From contig CAZPHS010000005.1 of the NCBI GenBank assembly GCA_964586785.1, forward strand, positions 1 through 64,000: DNA of 64,000 nt, given 5' to 3'. The translations under genes were made by a program, and so were the position numbers. Below the pieces are notes generated by a model, which saw nothing but the letters and a program-made list of their open reading frames with translations, had not been told where the DNA came from and ran no database searches. This stretch comes from SZUA-584 sp041656035 (GTDB lineage Bacteria > Bacillota > Clostridia > Christensenellales > SZUA-584). Below are positions 59,076 to 64,000 of the stretch, piece after piece (positions within the stretch are counted from its first letter, which is position 1; each line of letters opens with the position of its first letter).

Positions 59076-59084
59076 TGATATAAT
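59076..59084 (+). promoter_or_regulatory. Extended -10 before the NhaD/ArsB-type gene
   Basis: TGATATAAT is an extended -10 (TATAAT at 59079-59084) with no good -35, 51 bases before the start. If real, the transporter is independent of the upstream leader. Confidence 0.4.
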
Positions 59085-59135
59085 GGCTGTTAAGAAAATT
59101 TTTAAGCTTAATAAACAAAAGGATACGGGTGCGCG

Positions 59136-60419
59136 ATGGAAGCGAAAACCATAACATTAATACTGTTCTTGATTACTTACGCGTGTTTATTAATATATTC
59201 AAAGGCCAAAGCCTATATAGCGATTGGCTGCGCATTGATATTTGCCATTCTGGGTCAAATAGGTTTGTTGCCGGTATACAACTACTTAGCTGCAATCGAT
59301 TGGAATGTTATAATGATGATTGCCGGCACAATGGGTGTTGTATCACTTTTTATTGAATCGAAAATGCCTTCAAAATTAGCCGATTTTATTATAGATAGGG
59401 TTCCCAATGTAAAATGGGCTATGGTGTCCCTGGCGTTATTCGCGGGCGTTATTTCCGCTTTCGTTGATAACGTCGCAACGGTTATAATGGTGGCGCCGGT
59501 CGCTCTTAATATCTCAAAGAAGCTTAGGATATCTCCCATACCAAGCATTATAACCATAGCGGTTTCATCCAATCTTCAAGGCGTCGCAACCTTAGTCGGC
59601 GATACCACTTCCATTCTTCTCGGCGGAGAGGCAAACATGAATTTCCTTGATTTTTTCTTCTACAAAGGAAGGCCCGGGATATTCTGGGTGGTGGAAGCGG
59701 GCGCTCTCGCAACGGTGTTTATACTGCTCTGGTTGTTTAAAAAATATAAACATCCTATAAAATCTATGAACAAGACCGTAGTAAAAGATTATTTTCCCAC
59801 CGTACTGCTTGTCGGAATTGTTGTTTTGTTAACGGCCGCTTCTTTTATAGGCAACAAGCCCGCCATAACAAATGGCCTTATATGCGTTGGATTAATGGTT
59901 GTGGGGCTGATACGTAAATTTATAAAGACAAGGGACAAAAATACGCTTGCCGACGCGCTCAGAGAGATTGATTATACAACGCTGAGTTTGCTGGCGGGTC
60001 TTTTCATTGTTATTGGGGGAATTAAAGAAGTGGGCATTATAGAAGATATTGGCGCGTTTTTTGTGTATGCCGGAAAGGGCAATTTATTTGTTATCTATTC
60101 TTTGATTCTTTGGGCGTCTGTGGCCATTTCCGCGGTTATTGATAATATACCGTATGTCGCCACCATGCTGCCGGTAACAACCGCTATCGCCGCAACAATG
60201 GGTATTGACCCGACGATTTTATATTTTGGTCTATTGGTTGGCGCAACCTTGGGCGGAAACATTACGCCAATAGGCGCATCGGCCAATATAGCGGGCATAG
60301 GCATACTCCGTAAAGCGGGTTACGACGTAGAGGCGAAAGATTTTATGAGAATAAGCGTTCCGTTTACACTCACGGCCGTGGCAACCGGTTATATATTGGT
60401 TTGGCTTATCTGGGCGTAA
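59136..60419 (+). CDS. Anion/sodium transporter of the NhaD/ArsB (ion transporter) superfamily
   Basis: A 427-aa membrane protein with 11-12 helices in two repeats, each with a polar motif between helices: FVDNVATVIMVAPVALN in the first and VIDNIPYVATMLPVT in the second, with the QGVATLVGDTTS and GGNITPIGASANI loops. This pattern is shared by ArsB, NhaD and CitM-type carriers. Substrate (Na+/H+, arsenite or an organic acid) cannot be decided by sequence reading. Only a weak GGGTG lies at ribosome-site distance. Confidence 0.85.
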   Translation: MEAKTITLILFLITYACLLIYSKAKAYIAIGCALIFAILGQIGLLPVYNYLAAIDWNVIMMIAGTMGVVSLFIESKMPSKLADFIIDRVPNVKWAMVSLALFAGVISAFVDNVATVIMVAPVALNISKKLRISPIPSIITIAVSSNLQGVATLVGDTTSILLGGEANMNFLDFFFYKGRPGIFWVVEAGALATVFILLWLFKKYKHPIKSMNKTVVKDYFPTVLLVGIVVLLTAASFIGNKPAITNGLICVGLMVVGLIRKFIKTRDKNTLADALREIDYTTLSLLAGLFIVIGGIKEVGIIEDIGAFFVYAGKGNLFVIYSLILWASVAISAVIDNIPYVATMLPVTTAIAATMGIDPTILYFGLLVGATLGGNITPIGASANIAGIGILRKAGYDVEAKDFMRISVPFTLTAVATGYILVWLIWA

Positions 60420-60529
60420 AAGCGCCGACGGTTAGAAACCGTTAAGACACATTCCGCAAAAACAAGCTTTATAATCCGGTGCGCGTTGTGCCATACTTAA
60501 ATAATAGGACAATAAGGAGTGCATTGTAA

Positions 60530-61021
60530 ATGCGCATTATATACAGCTTTAAACCGGTTTATGACAATAAAAGCCGGGTGTTGATATTAGGCTCCATTCC
60601 GGGCGGCGAATCACTGCGTAAAAAACAGTATTACGCGCATGAAAGGAACGCTTTTTGGCCTCTTATAAGCGCATTGCTTAATATGCCCTGCCCTGAAGAT
60701 TATCAGGCAAGGCTTAATATGCTGTTATCGCGCGGCATTGCGCTTTGGGACGTAATTAAAAGCTGTGAAAGAAAAGGCAGCCTTGATTCTAATATAAAAA
60801 ATGAGACGATAAACGACTTTGCGGATTTTTTTATAGCGCATACTAAAATAAAGCATGTCTTTTTTAACGGGGGCAAGGCATACAGCTTGTTTAAAAGCCG
60901 TATAGGCTTCGCGTTTGACAACATAGGGTTTACAAAGCTTGGGTCAACAAGCCCCGCCCACGCGGTCACGTTTGAATCGCGTATTTCCGACTGGAAGCAA
61001 ATACTGCCTTATTTAATATAA
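60530..61021 (+). CDS. Hypoxanthine-DNA glycosylase (UDG superfamily, HDG)
   Basis: A 163-aa DNA repair enzyme that removes deaminated adenine from DNA. It shows the family motif GSIPGGESLRKKQYYAHERN near residues 22-41 with FW after it, GIALWDVIKSCERKGSLDS in the middle and the late LGSTSPAH loop. AAGGAG lies nine bases before the ATG. It is monocistronic. Confidence 0.9.
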   Translation: MRIIYSFKPVYDNKSRVLILGSIPGGESLRKKQYYAHERNAFWPLISALLNMPCPEDYQARLNMLLSRGIALWDVIKSCERKGSLDSNIKNETINDFADFFIAHTKIKHVFFNGGKAYSLFKSRIGFAFDNIGFTKLGSTSPAHAVTFESRISDWKQILPYLI

Positions 61022-61130
61022 ACGCACACGCCTTATTCTTTTTTACACTTTCGTTTAAATAAACTTAAGGGAAATTGCATGTTTTAGCGGCTTTACAGGA
61101 AAAATAGAATAAACTATTTATGGAGCCGGT

Positions 61131-62630
61131 ATGAAACAAATATCCTTATGGGAGGAGACATCTTCTCCGCCAAAATATAAGCGGCTTTCGGGCACGCACC
61201 GCTGTGATATCGCGGTGGCGGGCGGCGGTCTTTCAGGCATAACGGCGGCGTTGCTTTTGCGCCGTGCCGGACTTAACGTATGTGTGGCGGAAGCCGGCGC
61301 GATAGGGAGCGGCACCAGCGGGCGCACCACCGCTAAAGTGACTGTGCAGCACGGCTTGAAGCTAAAAGGGCTTTCACAAGAGACGGCGCGCGCTTATATG
61401 GCCGCAAACAACGCGGGACTTGTACTCATTGAAAAGCTTATTCGCGATTTGAATATTGATTGCCATTTTGAACGCCTTCCGGCATACGTTTACGCGCTGA
61501 CAGAAAAAGAGCGGCGGGACATAATAAAAGAAAAGAAGGTTTATGATAAGCTCGGCGTAAACGCAAGTATAGAAAAAAGCGTACCGCTGCCTTTTGATAT
61601 AATATGCGCTTTGAAAACGGAAAATCAGGCGCAGTTTCATCCGTTAAAATATCTTTATTCGCTCGCGGACGAATTAACTAAAGAAGGGGTTCCGATATTT
61701 GAGCAAACTCGCGTAAACAAAGTGGAAAGGAACGATTATGGCGTTACGCTGCACACGCGGGACGGGCGGATACACGCGGATGCCGCCGTGCTTGCCGCCG
61801 GCTATCCTCTGGTAGAATTCCCGGGACTGTTTTTTATCCGTATGCATCAAAGCCGTTCATACATTATTGCGGCAAAAGGGTATAAAGAGGGTATGCGCGG
61901 CATTTTTATTAACGCGGGCGAACCGGTAAACTCGGTGCGGTCGTATAATACAGACGCAGATAACTGGCTGCTCGCGGTAGGGTATGGTCATAAAACGGGC
62001 AGTGAGTATGAGGCGAACACAGGCATTGAACCGCTAGAAGGTTTTTTGCGCCGGTATTTTCCCAAAACGCGCGCGTACTGCGGCTGGTCTGCGCAGGATT
62101 GTATTACTGTGGACGGAATGCCGTACGCGGGCGCGCTGTATAAAGATAACCCTAATGTATACGTAGCGACGGGCTATGCCAAGTGGGGCATGACTAACAG
62201 CGCCGCCGCCGCCATGATTATTTGCGACGAACACACCGGAAACAACATGATAGATAAGGAGGTGCGCGCACATTTTAGCCCCCTGCGCGTTGCTCCGGCC
62301 GCGTCCGCAAAAGGCTTTGTAAAGCAAACCGCGGATACGCTTCGCACATTTGCAGCGGGCAACATCAATATTAAAGCGGGCGCTTATGACGATGTGCCGG
62401 CAGGGGAGGGGGCGGTAAGGCGCGTGGACGGTCATGCCGCCGCCATAGGAAGGGAGAAAGACGGTACGCTGCATGTATTTAACGCGCACTGCACGCATAT
62501 GCGCTGTCCGGTGGAATATAACGAAGAATCCCGCTCTTTTGACTGCCGGTGTCACGGCTCGCGCTTTGGGCTTAACGGCGAGGTGTTAAGCGGTCCCGCG
62601 AAACGTCCGCTTGAACCGATGGAAGACTGA
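61131..62630 (+). CDS. FAD-dependent oxidoreductase with C-terminal Rieske domain
   Basis: A 499-aa soluble protein. The N-terminal FAD-binding Rossmann fold begins CDIAVAGGGLSGITAALLL (about 23-41) and continues as a DAO-type (glycine oxidase-like) domain to about residue 380. The C-terminal domain (about 420-499) binds a Rieske [2Fe-2S] cluster through CTH and CRCH, with the GSRFGLNGEVLSGPA loop. Such fusions are common in Bacteroidetes and Firmicutes; substrates are uncertain. GGAG lies six bases before the ATG. Confidence 0.88.
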   Translation: MKQISLWEETSSPPKYKRLSGTHRCDIAVAGGGLSGITAALLLRRAGLNVCVAEAGAIGSGTSGRTTAKVTVQHGLKLKGLSQETARAYMAANNAGLVLIEKLIRDLNIDCHFERLPAYVYALTEKERRDIIKEKKVYDKLGVNASIEKSVPLPFDIICALKTENQAQFHPLKYLYSLADELTKEGVPIFEQTRVNKVERNDYGVTLHTRDGRIHADAAVLAAGYPLVEFPGLFFIRMHQSRSYIIAAKGYKEGMRGIFINAGEPVNSVRSYNTDADNWLLAVGYGHKTGSEYEANTGIEPLEGFLRRYFPKTRAYCGWSAQDCITVDGMPYAGALYKDNPNVYVATGYAKWGMTNSAAAAMIICDEHTGNNMIDKEVRAHFSPLRVAPAASAKGFVKQTADTLRTFAAGNINIKAGAYDDVPAGEGAVRRVDGHAAAIGREKDGTLHVFNAHCTHMRCPVEYNEESRSFDCRCHGSRFGLNGEVLSGPAKRPLEPMED

Positions 62631-62690
62631 ACAAGTTCCGCGCCGCTTTTTAGTTAAGTCCGCAAAATTTCTCGCCATACATCCTCTATT

Positions 62691-64000
62691 TTACGAAACC
62701 GACTCTTTGTGTTTGGATTCAAGCATAGCCTCCATCGCGTTGTGTACCGCGGTTCGCATTTCAAGCATTTTTGAACGCTCGGTACCGCTTTTAGCGGGAT
62801 ATTCCGGCTTGCCTATATTAAGGTCAACAAGCGGCTTTTTGCGCAATTTTGAAAGCAGCCCTTTAGAATTCCGGAATGTAAACACCATAGGCACAACCGG
62901 TACCCCCGATTTAACCGCCAAATGGAAAGCGCCGTTCTTAAACGGTCTGAGTTTATTGTGCCATGGCCACAAAGAAGCCTCCGGATAAAAATGAACGATT
63001 CGTCCTTTTAAAAGCTGCGTGCGCATAGACTCCATAAAGGCGTGAAGCGCTTTAGGGGATTCGGGAATCGGAACGCCACCGAGCAACCGTATTATTCGTC
63101 TTATAACGGGTATTTCAAGGTTGTTTTTCAGAGTGGCGAATAACGGTTTGCGCGGAAACAGCGTACACGCGACCATGGGCGAGTCAAGATAATGCACATG
63201 ATTGGTGACGGTTACCGCGCCGCTTTTTAAAAATCGAAGGTTCTTTTTCCCGTGTATCTTCAAACCGAAAAACAGCATTGATACAATATCAAGAAGCGGT
63301 ATCGCTATTATATAGAAAAGAAGCCACGAGCCTATGCGGAAGAAAATGTTGCGGTTGATAAAGCGGTATCGCGCGTCAACACGGCAGACATACGGCGTTG
63401 GCATATGCAAGGCGTGGGAATGGGGGTCGTCCGGATTAAACGCGCCCTTGCGGTGCTCCGCGACGACGCCCTTGTATACGGCTTCTATTTTATCTATAGA
63501 TTTGTCAATAGAATATTCGCCCGCCTTGGCAAGATACAGCTTGCCCATGCGCGCCCGCTCGCTTGTATTCTCAATCCAGTAATCAATTTTCGCCGCCAAA
63601 TCCGCGGCGCTGTTATTGGAAAACAGGCTGCGCTTATCAATCGCGAACTGCTTCGCGGCGCTTCTGTCCGAATCGGAAATAACGGGCACTAAGCCTGTCG
63701 CTATGGCTTCAAGGCACACTATAGATTCTATTTCCGCCTCCGCGGCGTGAACATAAAGGTCTGCTTGGTTGTAAGCTAAAGCCATTTTATACTGATCGAC
63801 GTATTTAAAAACAGGGCGGTTTTTAAGTTTTCTTCCAACGCGTTCATAACGGTTCTTTAAAGGACCCTTGCCCAAAAACACAAGCTGAATTTTATCGGAG
63901 TGTTTGGATTTTAACGCGGCCTTTATCACAATGTCCTGGCGTTTTTCGGGCGCTAATCTGCCCGCCATGAGTATTACGAATTTATCCTCCCATTCCGAGG
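62691..64000 (-). CDS. Glycosyltransferase family 4 / PlsC acyltransferase fusion (5' end outside window)
   Basis: The frame is open to the right edge (SEWEDKFVILMAGRLAPEKRQD), so the N-terminal GT4 domain is cut by the window. The visible part has the C-terminal GT4 lobe (AGRLAPEKRQDIVI, LGKGPLKNRYE, E-rich HAAEAEIESIVCLEAIA). A linker and one or two hydrophobic segments (about 220-240 from the internal ATG at 63968) follow, then a PlsC-type acyltransferase with NHVHYLDS (HX4D) and FYPEASLWP. It suggests glycosylation and acylation of a lipid by one protein. Confidence 0.85.
   Translation of the reverse strand, partial: SEWEDKFVILMAGRLAPEKRQDIVIKAALKSKHSDKIQLVFLGKGPLKNRYERVGRKLKNRPVFKYVDQYKMALAYNQADLYVHAAEAEIESIVCLEAIATGLVPVISDSDRSAAKQFAIDKRSLFSNNSAADLAAKIDYWIENTSERARMGKLYLAKAGEYSIDKSIDKIEAVYKGVVAEHRKGAFNPDDPHSHALHMPTPYVCRVDARYRFINRNIFFRIGSWLLFYIIAIPLLDIVSMLFFGLKIHGKKNLRFLKSGAVTVTNHVHYLDSPMVACTLFPRKPLFATLKNNLEIPVIRRIIRLLGGVPIPESPKALHAFMESMRTQLLKGRIVHFYPEASLWPWHNKLRPFKNGAFHLAVKSGVPVVPMVFTFRNSKGLLSKLRKKPLVDLNIGKPEYPAKSGTERSKMLEMRTAVHNAMEAMLESKHKESVS

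Overview
The window looks like chromosome from an endospore-forming, anaerobic-type Firmicute (class Clostridia). The reasons are a complete spoIIA operon (spoIIAA, spoIIAB, sigF), a spoVA operon, a YunB-like and a BofC-like protein, the short HisG/HisZ form of ATP phosphoribosyltransferase, A/G-rich Shine-Dalgarno sequences and many YesM/YesN-type regulators. Genus cannot be fixed from sequence alone.

Layout. (1) 0.15-6.56 kb: histidine operon hisZ-G-D-B-H-A-F-IE, tightly packed and overlapping, with no hisC and no histidinol-phosphatase in view. (2) 6.7-7.2 kb: tRNA cluster Val-Gly-Cys-Leu with its own promoter and a terminator, then a stand-alone ABC exporter. (3) 9.3-21.8 kb: sporulation and envelope block. 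On the minus strand spoIIAA-spoIIAB-sigF is followed, through a predicted sigma-G promoter, by a 43-aa membrane ORF, spoVAA, spoVAB, a 35-aa ORF, spoVAC, spoVAD and spoVAE. Two class A penicillin-binding proteins, YunB, YebC and a BofC-like protein follow. (4) 22.0-24.3 kb: polar amino-acid ABC transporter. (5) 24.6-34.0 kb: sugar-sensing and uptake block: membrane-anchored sugar-binding sensor, YesM-type kinase, YesN-type regulator, XylF-like lipoprotein, then a ChvE/MmsA/MmsB-type transporter. It resembles the XylFII-LytS-YesN xylose-sensing arrangement, with one extra binding protein. (6) 34.2-38.8 kb: MMPL/RND exporter with a secreted heptad-repeat partner and a divergent TetR regulator. 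(7) 38.9-43.4 kb: poorly characterised envelope and regulatory genes: membrane-anchored excisionase-like HTH protein, 12-TM protein fused to a LuxR HTH, LRR/FN3/InlB-repeat surface protein, and a lipoprotein.

(8) 43.5-57.1 kb: beta-mannan utilisation locus. A membrane-tethered GH26 endomannanase with an N-terminal carbohydrate-binding module and a CE7 acetyl esterase are divergent from a LacI regulator. The LacI gene is followed by an oligosaccharide ABC transporter lacking its ATPase, two GH130 phosphorylases, a cellobiose/mannobiose 2-epimerase, mannose-6-phosphate isomerase and a phosphohexomutase. Together they describe extracellular cutting, uptake, deacetylation, epimerisation, phosphorolysis and entry into glycolysis. 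Isoleucine codon use shifts from ATA (his operon) to ATC here, so the locus was probably acquired. (9) 57.3-64.0 kb: GNAT acetyltransferase with a small upstream ORF, tRNA-Arg, YjzC-like small protein, a structured terminator leader before an NhaD/ArsB-type transporter, a hypoxanthine-DNA glycosylase, an FAD/Rieske oxidoreductase, and a glycosyltransferase-PlsC acyltransferase fusion cut by the right edge.

No CRISPR array, rRNA, intact insertion sequence or prophage was seen. The most interesting unexplained items are the two unnamed small ORFs inside the spoVA operon, the two-receptor sugar-sensing cassette, the membrane HTH / MFS-LuxR pair, and the structured leader before the NhaD-type transporter.
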